DNA of 8,277 nt from assembly GCA_051003695.1 (NCBI GenBank), contig JBPCLB010000025.1:1-8277 (forward strand). The letters are read 5' to 3'. This DNA is from Gaiella sp051003695. Lineage in GTDB: Bacteria; Actinomycetota; Thermoleophilia; Gaiellales; Gaiellaceae. The notes below the pieces were generated by a model that worked only from the letters and a program-made list of their open reading frames with translations, searched no databases and had not been told where the DNA came from. Every line of letters starts with the position of its first letter. Positions within the stretch are counted from its first letter, which is position 1. Of this stretch, positions 1 to 6,060 are shown one piece after another. Made by a program: the position numbers and the translations under genes.

Positions 1-251
1 GTCTTGAAGCGGAGGGACGAGCGCACCGCCGACAACCGGCGCGCGGGCGTCGGGGGCGCCAGCCCTCTCCTGGCTCGGCCGAGCTCGGCCGTGTAAGCCG
101 CGAGCGCGCGAACGTCGACTTCGGCGACCTGAAGTCGCCTGGTCGCGAGCCAGTCGGCAAAGTCCCGCAGGTCGGTCGCATACGCGCGCCGGGTCGCTTC
201 GGCGAGCCCGGGACTCGCGAGAAACCGGTCGATCGTCGAGTCCGTGCTCAT
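1..251 (-). CDS. Tyrosine site-specific recombinase, XerC/XerD type (N-terminal part, truncated by window edge)
   Basis: Eighty-three codons read leftward from an ATG at 251 without a stop and leave the window. The translation begins MSTDSTIDRFLAS and continues with the pattern ATRRAYATDLRDFADWL (about residues 19-35), typical of the SAM-like core-binding domain of XerC/XerD recombinases, which grips DNA around the core site. A second helix region near residues 44-54 (EVDVRALAAYT) and the RRLSAVRS helix near residues 71-78 fit the same domain. The catalytic domain (Arg...His-x-x-Arg...Tyr) lies outside the window, so activity cannot be judged. Xer proteins resolve chromosome dimers at dif; a general integrase is the alternative, but no att repeats or phage genes are visible. 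The Shine-Dalgarno is weak (GCGGA just upstream). It diverges from the SGNH gene, with 80 bp between starts. Confidence 0.8.
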   Translation of the reverse strand, partial: MSTDSTIDRFLASPGLAEATRRAYATDLRDFADWLATRRLQVAEVDVRALAAYTAELGRARRGLAPPTPARRLSAVRSSLRFK

Positions 252-278
252 CGCATCCGCGTTCGCGGCCCAGGGATC

Positions 279-327
279 GCGTCCTGCCGGACGTCCCGAC
301 GTCCGCCGGGGGTGTTCGGCAGGATGC
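279..327. promoter_or_regulatory. Nested inverted repeats in the divergent xer-like/SGNH intergenic region, overlapping the SGNH Shine-Dalgarno
   Basis: An outer inverted repeat pairs 279-289 with 317-327 (11 pairs, one G-U; core TCCTGCCG / CGGCAGGA). It encloses an 18-bp palindrome at 288-305 (arms CGGACGTC and GACGTCCG around CC), sharing two bases with the outer arm. The right outer arm contains AGGA (321-324), the likely Shine-Dalgarno for the GTG at 332. As DNA this could be an operator between divergent promoters; as RNA it would occlude ribosome binding. Seen directly; function inferred. Confidence 0.5.
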
Positions 328-331
328 CCGA

Positions 332-916
332 GTGCGCCGGGCCCTCCTGATCGTCGTGCTCGGTGCGGCCGCGATCGCAGGCGCCGCTGCTGTCTGGGCG
401 GGAGACGATTCGGGAGGCGCGTCGACCACGGGGAGCGTGAGCCTGATCGGCGACTCGCTGAACGTCGGAATCGAGCCGTATCTCGGTGCTGCGCTCCCAG
501 GCTGGACCATTCGTGCGGAGAACGAGGTGGGCAGAGCGACGCGCGAGGGCCTTGCCGTCCTCGAGCGTGACCGAGCCTCGCTGGGGCGCGTCGTCGTCGT
601 CAGCCTCGGCACGAACGACCCGCAGGACGATGCGCCCGGTTTCCGCAGCCACGTCCGGCGGGCACTCGAGCTCGCAGGTCGGCGTTGCCTCGTGTGGGCG
701 ACGATCTGGAGAGACGGCCCCGGCGAAGCGCTCAACGAGGTCCTTCTCCAGGAGGCGCGAGCCAACCGGAGTCTGACGCTCGTCGAATGGGATGCGATGC
801 TCGCTGCTCGTCCGGACTGGCTTGCCCCCGACGGCGTGCACGCGACGCCTGCCGGCTACCGTGCGCGGGCCGAAGCCGTCGCGGATGCCGTCCGAGGCTG
901 CGAGGCGACCTCATGA
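332..916 (+). CDS. Exported/membrane-anchored SGNH (GDSL-like) hydrolase, OatA-domain-like
   Basis: A 194-aa protein. Residues 4-23 are a hydrophobic signal peptide or N-terminal anchor with a possible cleavage site after VWA (residue 23), so it probably acts outside the membrane. SGNH blocks are in order: GDSL at 40-43 with nucleophile Ser42, Gly67 in the VGR segment, GTND at 93-96 with Asn95, and DGVH at 167-170 with Asp167 and His170. The segments RRCLVWATIW, LNEVLL and LVEWDAM before DGVH resemble the extracytoplasmic SGNH domain of OatA-type peptidoglycan/polysaccharide O-acetyltransferases rather than lipases. No membrane acyltransferase-3 domain is attached. Removal or transfer of O-acetyl groups on a wall glycan is a reasonable inference; the substrate is unknown. 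The GTG start is chosen because AGGA (321-324) sits 7 nt upstream and it precedes the signal peptide directly. Confidence 0.85.
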   Translation: MRRALLIVVLGAAAIAGAAAVWAGDDSGGASTTGSVSLIGDSLNVGIEPYLGAALPGWTIRAENEVGRATREGLAVLERDRASLGRVVVVSLGTNDPQDDAPGFRSHVRRALELAGRRCLVWATIWRDGPGEALNEVLLQEARANRSLTLVEWDAMLAARPDWLAPDGVHATPAGYRARAEAVADAVRGCEATS

Positions 917-922
917 GGCATG

Positions 923-940
923 GCCGGTCGGTCAACCGGC
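923..940 (+). other. Short hairpin just after the SGNH stop codon
   Basis: GCCGGT (923-928) pairs with ACCGGC (935-940) around a six-base loop, beginning seven bases after the TGA. There is no following T-run, so it is not a standard intrinsic terminator; it might stabilise the 3' end of the mRNA. Confidence 0.35.
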
Positions 941-973
941 TGCACGGAGCGTTGCGCCTGGCGAATGGGGCGC

Positions 974-1024
974 GGCTGAAGTCACGTCCCGGGCAGTCCG
1001 CTGCGTCGAGGCGTGGCTTCAGCC
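974..1024 (+). promoter_or_regulatory. Long leader hairpin upstream of the alpha/beta hydrolase
   Basis: Bases 974-986 (GGCTGAAGTCACG) pair with 1012-1024 (CGTGGCTTCAGCC) over 13 consecutive positions, with a single G-U. Inside the 25-base loop, GCAG (993-996) pairs with CTGC (1001-1004) around TCCG, a UNCG-family tetraloop sequence. A pyrimidine-rich stretch (1025-1041) and the GGAGGA Shine-Dalgarno (1045-1050) follow. It occupies the 139-bp gap between the SGNH and hydrolase genes and could be a 5'-UTR regulatory structure, a weak terminator or a small RNA. No known riboswitch was recognised. Confidence 0.5.
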
Positions 1025-1055
1025 TTGCTGCTCCCTTCTGCCGCGGAGGACACCT

Positions 1056-1724
1056 GTGAGCGCCCGGATCGTTCCGCTCCCGACCGGCGCAGACCTGCGC
1101 CTGCGCAATGAGCACCAGACGCTCGCCGTGCTGCTCGTCAACGGTGGTACGGCGAAGCCGCTGGGGGGGACGTGGAGCGCCACGAGCGAGCTGCTCGCCG
1201 GCGAGCTCGCGCCTCGTTTCGGTCAGCTGACGTTCGCCGAGCTGCGCTACCGGGTGAAGAGCTGGAACCAGCTGCCGTCTTGTATGGCAGATGCCGAGGC
1301 GGCACTCGACCTCCTGCGCGACGCCGGCTCGGCGCGGACGCTGCTCGTCGGTTTCTCGATGGGCGGCGCAGTCTCGATCGGGGTCGCGGCGCACCCCTCC
1401 GTCGGCGGGGTGTTGGGGCTCGCGCCGTGGGTGCCGGAACGGCTATCGGTCGAGGGGCTGAGGGGCAAGCGCTTCGACGTCGTCCACGGCTCGTGGGATC
1501 GATACCTCCCGTTCGTTCCCGGCGTCAGCCCCACGAACAGCAAGAAAGGCTTCGAGCGGGCCCGAGCGCTCGGCGTCGAAGGTGGCTACGTGCTGATCCA
1601 CCGTGGCGTCCACGGCGCGGCAGTGAGGCGCGGCTCGGGCGCTCTCGTACGACTCCCTCGTTGGCAGGCCTGGGTCGAGCACGTGGCAGACCGAGTGGAG
1701 CGGTTCGCCGGTCACCAGCTTTGA
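1056..1724 (+). CDS. Small alpha/beta-fold serine hydrolase
   Basis: A 222-aa cytoplasmic protein without signal peptide. The core alpha/beta hydrolase signatures are present: strand plus oxyanion-hole region LLVNGG (27-31), nucleophile elbow GFSMGG with Ser101 (99-104), probable acid Asp148 in HGSWD, and catalytic His186 in RGVHG. There is no obvious lid insertion between strands, and length suits compact esterase or dienelactone-hydrolase-like members. The substrate is unknown; carboxylesters are likely. The reading frame is open back to 792, but the GTG at 1056 is preferred: GGAGGA lies at 1045-1050 with 5-nt spacing, and the upstream frame would overlap the SGNH gene and the leader hairpin with no recognisable fold. 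It converges on the desaturase, with 53 bp between stops and no clear terminator there. Confidence 0.85.
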   Translation: MSARIVPLPTGADLRLRNEHQTLAVLLVNGGTAKPLGGTWSATSELLAGELAPRFGQLTFAELRYRVKSWNQLPSCMADAEAALDLLRDAGSARTLLVGFSMGGAVSIGVAAHPSVGGVLGLAPWVPERLSVEGLRGKRFDVVHGSWDRYLPFVPGVSPTNSKKGFERARALGVEGGYVLIHRGVHGAAVRRGSGALVRLPRWQAWVEHVADRVERFAGHQL

Positions 1725-1777
1725 TGCGTTGACGGCAGCGCGCGACCAGCCAGGGTCGATCCCCCACGCTCGAGCCG

Positions 1778-2725
1778 CTACGCCTCGTCGACTGCCAGCC
1801 GGCGGCGGTCGCGCTGTTCGCTGCCGGGAAGCCGGACGTTCCACGCGAGACCGAGGCGCTCGAGCCCGCGGATCGTCCACCAGGCGGCATCGAGTTGCCC
1901 GGGGTCGAGCCCGTGTCTCGCCGAGGCGGGGAAGGCGTGGTGATTGTTGTGCCAGCCCTCGCCGAAGGTCAGCGCGGCAACCCAGCCGTTGTTGCGGCTC
2001 TCGTCCCGTGAGCGGTAGGAGCGCTTGCCGAACATGTGGCAGATCGAGTTCACCGCAAAGGTCGCATGCTGGTACGCGAAGATCCTGATCGCGCCGGCCC
2101 ACACGAGTGCCTGAAAGCCGAGCGCCCAGCTGAACCCGCCGGCCAGGTAGCCGAGCAGGAACGGCAGCCCGAAGGTGAGCACGACCCAGACGAAGTACAT
2201 CTTGTCGATCCGCCTGATCAGGCGATCCTCGTAGAGATCGCGGCCATAGTGGTCGCCACGCTCCATTCCCTTCGCGTGGAACAGCCAGCCGACGTGGGCG
2301 TGAGCAAAGCCCTTGACCGCAGCCCAGGCGCCCTCGCCGCGTCCGGCGTGGGGTGAGTGAGGATCGCCTTCCTGATCCGACAGCGCATGGTGTCGCCGGT
2401 GGTCTGTGACCCACTGCGTCACCGGCCCCTGCATCGTCATCGAGCCCAGGATCGCAAAGGTCGCGCGCAACCACTTCGTCGTCTCGAAGCTCCTGTGCGT
2501 GAAGAGACGATGGAAACCGACCGTCGTCCCCAATCCGCAGAGGATGTAGAAGAGCACGAACAGCGCCACGTCGATCCAGGAGAGTGCGACACCCCAGAGC
2601 AGGCCGGCGGCCGAAAGGAGCCCGAGCGGTGGAACGACGACCGCGACCAGCGTCACGACCTGGCTCGCACGGCTCGTGCGGTCGCGGACCGTGGCGATCG
2701 CGGTGTCGGGAACCAGCTCGGTCAT
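1778..2725 (-). CDS. Membrane fatty-acid desaturase, acyl-CoA/acyl-lipid delta-9 type
   Basis: A 315-aa integral membrane di-iron desaturase that would introduce a cis double bond into a saturated acyl chain using O2 and electrons. All three histidine boxes are intact: HRLFTH (72-77), HRRHH (109-113) and HNNHH (259-263). An extra NSICH segment (226-230) matches a metal-ligand region of stearoyl-CoA desaturases. Hydrophobic segments near 22-46, 50-68, 86-100, 176-196 and 198-217 suit the usual four-helix membrane cap. The ATG at 2725 is chosen; an in-frame TTG at 2755 would add ten residues and bring the start within 2 bp of the divergent FAD gene. Neither has a convincing Shine-Dalgarno. The stop is TAG at 1780-1778. 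It lies head-to-head with the lipid operon and probably supplies its unsaturated substrate. Confidence 0.93.
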   Translation of the reverse strand: MTELVPDTAIATVRDRTSRASQVVTLVAVVVPPLGLLSAAGLLWGVALSWIDVALFVLFYILCGLGTTVGFHRLFTHRSFETTKWLRATFAILGSMTMQGPVTQWVTDHRRHHALSDQEGDPHSPHAGRGEGAWAAVKGFAHAHVGWLFHAKGMERGDHYGRDLYEDRLIRRIDKMYFVWVVLTFGLPFLLGYLAGGFSWALGFQALVWAGAIRIFAYQHATFAVNSICHMFGKRSYRSRDESRNNGWVAALTFGEGWHNNHHAFPASARHGLDPGQLDAAWWTIRGLERLGLAWNVRLPGSEQRDRRRLAVDEA

Positions 2726-2757
2726 CCGGTGACGGGACGGGAACGAATCACGCAACG
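2726..2757. promoter_or_regulatory. Very short (32 bp) divergent intergenic region between desaturase and lipid operon
   Basis: Both genes must be transcribed outward from this gap or from promoters inside each other's coding sequence. No good -35/-10 pair is visible on either strand, and neither gene has a clear Shine-Dalgarno. Leaderless transcripts, common in actinobacteria, or overlapping promoters would explain this. The layout implies co-regulation; that is inference. Confidence 0.4.
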
Positions 2758-3942
2758 ATGAAGATAGCGGTCGTAGGAACGGGAATCGCGGGCCTCTCGA
2801 CGGCCTACGTGCTGTCGCGGGCGCACGAGGTCGAGCTCTTCGAGGCGAACGGCTATCCCGGTGGCCATACCCATACGGTCGACTGTGGTTCGCTCGCGAT
2901 CGACACGGGGTTCATCGTCCACAACACCCCGAACTATCCGCTGCTGACCCGCTTCCTCGCCGAGTTGGGCGTCGAGACCCAGCCGACGGTGATGTCGTTC
3001 TCGATGAGCTGTGCCTGCGGCGCGTCCTGGTCGAGCCGCAGGCCCTGGCGCGCGAAGCGGCTGCTCTTCGAGATCGTCAGGTTTCTTCGTACGGCGGGTA
3101 CCGCGGAGACCGACGGCAAGACCTTCGACCGTTGGCTCCGGGACGAGGGCTACTCGGACCGCTTCCGCTGGCACTACCTCGTGCCGATGACATCGGCGCT
3201 CTGGTCGGCGCCGCCCGGGCAGGCGCTCGAGGTTCCTGCCGCCTTCGGGGTGCAGTTCTTTCGCAACCACGGGATGCTCGGATTGCGGCGACACCGATGG
3301 CGAAGCGTCGTCGGCGGCAGCAGCGCGTACGTTCGCAGGGTGCTCGAGCGGATCGGATCACCCCTCCACCTCGGGCTGCCCGTGCGCAAGGTCGTGCGGA
3401 AGGGAGGCTGCGTTCTGATCCAGACCGACGACGAACCGGCGCGGCGTTTCGACGCCGCCGTGATCGCGACGCACGCTCCGACCGCGCTCGATCTGCTCGG
3501 GTCGCCGACTCCCGACGAGCTGCGACTGCTCGGCGCCTTCGGCGTGACCGGAAACGAGGTCGTGCTCCACTCCGACTCCCGCTTCCTCCCGCGGCGAGCG
3601 AGTGATCGATCCGGCTGGAACTACCAATCGCCGGGCTGCGGCGTCGGGAGCGATTTCGCGACTGTGACGTACTCGATGAACAGGCTCCAGTCGCTCGACG
3701 CTCCTGTCGAGTGGTGCGTCACCCTCAACCGCACAGCCGAGATCGACCCTGCGGCGATCAAGGGCATCTATCGCTATGACCACCCGCAGATGACCTTCGA
3801 GGCCTTCGCCGCGCAGCGCGAGCTCGGCACTCTCAACACCGGCCGCCTCGCTTTCGCCGGTGCGTGGCAGGGCTACGGATTCCACGAGGACGGGATCCGT
3901 TCGGGGGTTGCAGCCGCCGCGAGCCTGGGGGTGACGTGGTGA
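2758..3942 (+). CDS. FAD-dependent amine-oxidase-like oxidoreductase (COG2907 family), lipid-modification cluster
   Basis: A 394-aa flavoprotein. The N-terminal dinucleotide fold has GxGxxG at Gly7/Gly9/Gly12, acidic Glu29 ending strand 2, and GGHTHT at 35-40. The family signature DTGFIVHN is at 49-56, and the C-terminal FAD-closing motif GAWQGYGFHEDGIRSG at 368-383. These match COG2907, usually annotated as predicted NAD/FAD-binding protein or flavin amine oxidase and encoded next to DUF1365 and Cfa-type enzymes. By recall, members of such clusters take part in making unusual fatty acids (methyl-branched, furan or cyclopropene types), so a redox step on a Cfa-modified acyl chain is likely; the exact reaction is unproven. 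The reading frame is open from 2584, but conserved sequence starts at this ATG. The stop overlaps a GTG (GTGA, 3939-3942). Confidence 0.9.
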   Translation: MKIAVVGTGIAGLSTAYVLSRAHEVELFEANGYPGGHTHTVDCGSLAIDTGFIVHNTPNYPLLTRFLAELGVETQPTVMSFSMSCACGASWSSRRPWRAKRLLFEIVRFLRTAGTAETDGKTFDRWLRDEGYSDRFRWHYLVPMTSALWSAPPGQALEVPAAFGVQFFRNHGMLGLRRHRWRSVVGGSSAYVRRVLERIGSPLHLGLPVRKVVRKGGCVLIQTDDEPARRFDAAVIATHAPTALDLLGSPTPDELRLLGAFGVTGNEVVLHSDSRFLPRRASDRSGWNYQSPGCGVGSDFATVTYSMNRLQSLDAPVEWCVTLNRTAEIDPAAIKGIYRYDHPQMTFEAFAAQRELGTLNTGRLAFAGAWQGYGFHEDGIRSGVAAAASLGVTW

Positions 3943-4097
3943 GCAGCTCTCTCGTTCCTGGGTCGGTGCTCGCGGCGCGCTGCCGAAGGGAGCAGTCTGC
4001 GAATACGGGCCGGGAGAGCAGCGTGTTGCGAGCAGCGGCAGCCGCTCGGCGGAGGTCGGCTCCGCCGGCCGCAGACGAGAGGTGGCCAGGGGCGTGA
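3939..4097 (+). CDS. Possible small ORF bridging the FAD and DUF1365 genes
   Basis: GTG at 3939 overlaps the FAD gene stop (GTGA), and the 52-codon frame ends in a TGA (4095-4097) that overlaps the GTG start of the DUF1365 gene at 4094 in the same way. The product would be Arg/Ala/Ser-rich (begins VSSSLVPGSVLAARC), with no recognised domain, signal peptide or membrane segment. Third-position GC is about 75%, lower than I would expect of the flanking genes, and the segment contains a strong hairpin (4047-4067). It may be a real short protein, a translated leader that passes ribosomes between genes, or chance. Low confidence as a functional protein. Confidence 0.25.
   Translation: MSSSLVPGSVLAARCRREQSANTGRESSVLRAAAAARRRSAPPAADERWPGA
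4047..4067 (+). other. GC-rich hairpin upstream of the DUF1365 start
   Basis: CGGCGGAG (4047-4054) and CTCCGCCG (4060-4067) form a perfect 8-bp stem with a five-base loop. It lies 10 nt before the probable Shine-Dalgarno GAGAGG (4077-4082) and inside the 151-bp FAD-DUF1365 interval. There is no T-run. It could mark an mRNA processing or stability element inside the operon; function is inferred. Confidence 0.4.
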
Positions 4098-4840
4098 GAT
4101 CCGCGCTCTACGTGGGGACGGTGATGCATGCTCGTCGCGAGCCGGCCGAGCACGTCTTCCGCTACCCGGTGTACATGACGCTCCTCGACCTGGCCGAGCT
4201 ACCCGCGCTCGATCGGGACCTCCCGCTGTTCGGCTGGAACCGCCGGGCCGTGACGGCTTTCCACGACCGGGATCATCTCGACGTGCGGGCCGTCCTTGCC
4301 GACTGCGGAGTTCCGCTCGAGAGCGGCGGGCGGCTAGAGGTGATGACGAATCTGCGGGTGCTCGGTCACACGTTCAATCCCGTCTCGTTCTGGTGGTGCT
4401 ACCGGCCGGACGGCGAGCTCGCTTGCATCGTCTCCGAGGTCAACAACACCTTCGGTGAGCGTCTGCCGTACGTGCTGCTGCCCGCGGAGGCGACCGCTCG
4501 AGCCACCGAGCGGCACGTCTGGGAGACCGACAAGCGCATTCACGTCTCGCCGTTCATGCCGATGGATCAGTCGTACACCTGGTGGTTCTCCGAGCCGGGT
4601 GACCGGGTCAGCGTGCGGATGGACGTGCACGAGGAGAGCAGGCCCGATTTCACCGCCACCCTCACGGCGCGCCGGGTCGAGCTCACTGCGGCGTCGCTCA
4701 GGGGTGTGCTGCTCCGCTATCCGCTGATGCCCGCCCGGGTCCTTGCCGGGATCCATTGGCAGGCGCTCCGTCTCAAGCTCAAGGGAACGCCGGTACACCG
4801 CAAGCCGCCATTTCTTCCGGGCAAGGGCAGCGTCCGGTGA
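4094..4840 (+). CDS. DUF1365 family protein (COG3496)
   Basis: A 248-aa protein of the DUF1365 family, whose biochemical role is not settled. Family hallmarks are clear: an N-terminal ALYVGTVMHARR segment (4-15) with HVFRYPVYM (20-28) and LLDLAEL (30-36); GHTFNPVSFWWCY (91-103); EVNNTFGERLPYVL (115-128); and HVSPFMPMDQSYTWWF (150-165). Dense aromatic and His/Asn conservation suggests an enzyme or lipid-binding role. In many bacteria it sits between a COG2907 flavoprotein and a Cfa-type enzyme, as here, so a part in modified fatty-acid synthesis is the best inference. GTG 4094 is preferred to GTG 4082 because GAGAGG (4077-4082) lies 11 nt upstream and the product then starts at the usual family position. 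Its stop overlaps the next start (GTGA at 4837-4840), implying translational coupling. Confidence 0.9.
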   Translation: MRSALYVGTVMHARREPAEHVFRYPVYMTLLDLAELPALDRDLPLFGWNRRAVTAFHDRDHLDVRAVLADCGVPLESGGRLEVMTNLRVLGHTFNPVSFWWCYRPDGELACIVSEVNNTFGERLPYVLLPAEATARATERHVWETDKRIHVSPFMPMDQSYTWWFSEPGDRVSVRMDVHEESRPDFTATLTARRVELTAASLRGVLLRYPLMPARVLAGIHWQALRLKLKGTPVHRKPPFLPGKGSVR

Positions 4841-6060
4841 TCGCCGCGATCGCCAGGCGGCTCGTGTTCCGGTCGCTCGGTGCGATCGAAGGTGGCGAGG
4901 TCGTGCTCCGCTATCCCGACGGCCGCGGTCGTCGGTTCGGTGACCGACGTAGCCCCTCGATCGTCGTCGAGCTCCGGAGGCCGGAGGCCGTCTGGTCGAA
5001 GATCGGCCGACGCACGCGCGTCGGCGTGGGGGAGTCGTACGTCGACGGCAACTGGGACTGCGACGACCTCGTCGGGCTTTTCTCGCTGCTCGGCCGCAAC
5101 CTCCACCTGGCCTCGGAGCGGCCGCTGCAGCGGTTGCTGTACCGCGGACAGGAGCTGCGCCCCGACCTCTCCCAGCGCCAGACGTTCAGGGTCGCAAAGG
5201 ACAACATCCATGCGCATTACGACCTCGGCAACGAGCTCTTCGAGCTGATGCTCGACCCGACGATGGCGTACTCGTGCGGGATCTGGAACGGTCGCGAGAC
5301 GACGCTCGAGCAATCCCAGCGAGCGAAGTTCCGGATGATCTGCGAGAAGCTCCGCCTCGGGCGGGACGACCACGTGCTCGAGATCGGCTGCGGCTGGGGC
5401 GGGTTCGCGATTCATGCCGCGCGCGAGTACGGCTGCCGAGTGACGGGCCTGACGCTTTCCCCCTCGCAGGCGTCGTTCGCACGCGAGCGTGTCCACGAGG
5501 CCGGGGTCGACGATCTCGTCGAGATCGTCGAGCGCGACTATCGCGTCGTCGCCGGCCAGTTCACGCGGATCGTGTCGATCGAGATGTTCGAGGCGATCGG
5601 GCTCGCCGAGTACGAGACCTACTTCCGCGCCTGCGACCGCCTGCTCGCTGCCGACGGGGTCGCGGTGATCCAGACGATCGGGATCCCGGATCACAGGTTC
5701 GAGCGCTACCGGCGCAGCCCGGACTGGATCCAGCAGTACATCTTCCCCGGCTCCCTGCTGCCCTCGCTCGAGTCGATTGCGAAGGCGGTTGCGACGACCC
5801 GGTTGCTGATTCTCGACGTAGAGGAGATCGGGGTCGGCTATGCGCGGACGCTGCGCGAGTGGCGCGCCAACGTCTGGCGGAACGTCGATGCCGTGCGCGC
5901 GCTCGGGTACGACGAGCGGTTTCTCCGGATCTGGACGTTCTATCTCGCCTTCTGCGAGGCCGGGTTCGCGATCCGCTCGCTGCGGGACATGCAGCTCGTC
6001 CTGACGCGCTCGTTCAACGACGCGCTTCCGACGCATCCTGCGCCGCGGGTGACGTTCTGA
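4837..6060 (+). CDS. Cfa-family SAM-dependent fatty-acyl phospholipid methyltransferase/synthase (COG2230)
   Basis: A 407-aa protein. Residues about 1-115 form the Cfa-type N-terminal domain with VGESYVDGNWDCDDL; the Rossmann methyltransferase follows. Visible motifs are AHYDLGNELF and LDPTMAYSCGIW with Cys147 (equivalent to E. coli Cys139), SAM-binding LEIGCGWGG (181-189), SIEMFEAIG with Glu252 (equivalent to Glu239), QTIG at 279-282, and IQQYIFPGSLLPS. Such enzymes add a methylene or methyl carbon from SAM to the double bond of membrane acyl chains. Ala253 and Gln279 replace histidines of E. coli Cfa (FEHVG and HTIG), a pattern I associate with the 10-methyl fatty-acid branch (BfaB/UfaM-like) rather than cyclopropane synthases. 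The GTG start overlaps the DUF1365 stop (GTGA); the frame is open from 4756, but that would overlap DUF1365 extensively. Confidence 0.93.
   Translation: MIAAIARRLVFRSLGAIEGGEVVLRYPDGRGRRFGDRRSPSIVVELRRPEAVWSKIGRRTRVGVGESYVDGNWDCDDLVGLFSLLGRNLHLASERPLQRLLYRGQELRPDLSQRQTFRVAKDNIHAHYDLGNELFELMLDPTMAYSCGIWNGRETTLEQSQRAKFRMICEKLRLGRDDHVLEIGCGWGGFAIHAAREYGCRVTGLTLSPSQASFARERVHEAGVDDLVEIVERDYRVVAGQFTRIVSIEMFEAIGLAEYETYFRACDRLLAADGVAVIQTIGIPDHRFERYRRSPDWIQQYIFPGSLLPSLESIAKAVATTRLLILDVEEIGVGYARTLREWRANVWRNVDAVRALGYDERFLRIWTFYLAFCEAGFAIRSLRDMQLVLTRSFNDALPTHPAPRVTF

Noticed and set aside
1..251. Integrase fragment as evidence of a genomic island
   Set aside because: The sequence looks like a housekeeping Xer protein; no att repeats, tRNA, phage genes or composition shift are visible.
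792..1055. Upstream extension of the alpha/beta hydrolase to 310 aa
   Set aside because: It would overlap the SGNH gene, has no fold-like sequence, and a strong GGAGGA precedes GTG 1056.
1725..1777. Search for a bidirectional terminator between the convergent hydrolase and desaturase genes
   Set aside because: Only four-base stems and no T-run on either strand.
1443..2474. 343-codon minus-strand frame overlapping the desaturase
   Set aside because: Out-of-frame shadow of the desaturase and hydrolase; lacks histidine boxes or any other motif.
2709..2744. GGAAC motifs at 2709-2713 and 2740-2744 as ECF sigma (-35) elements for the lipid operon
   Set aside because: No suitable -10 lies 15-17 bp downstream, and the second would start transcription inside the FAD gene.
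4717..6036. 439-codon reading frame on the minus strand, longer than the Cfa-like gene opposite
   Set aside because: Arg/Asp/Pro/Glu-rich translation with no domain; it is the antisense shadow of a high-GC gene whose plus-strand motifs are unmistakable.
5274..6056. Upstream extension of the acyltransferase frame through the Cfa gene, suggesting a 455-aa protein
   Set aside because: Residues before about 6057 are Arg-rich noise inside the Cfa coding region; recognisable acyltransferase sequence begins only at the end.
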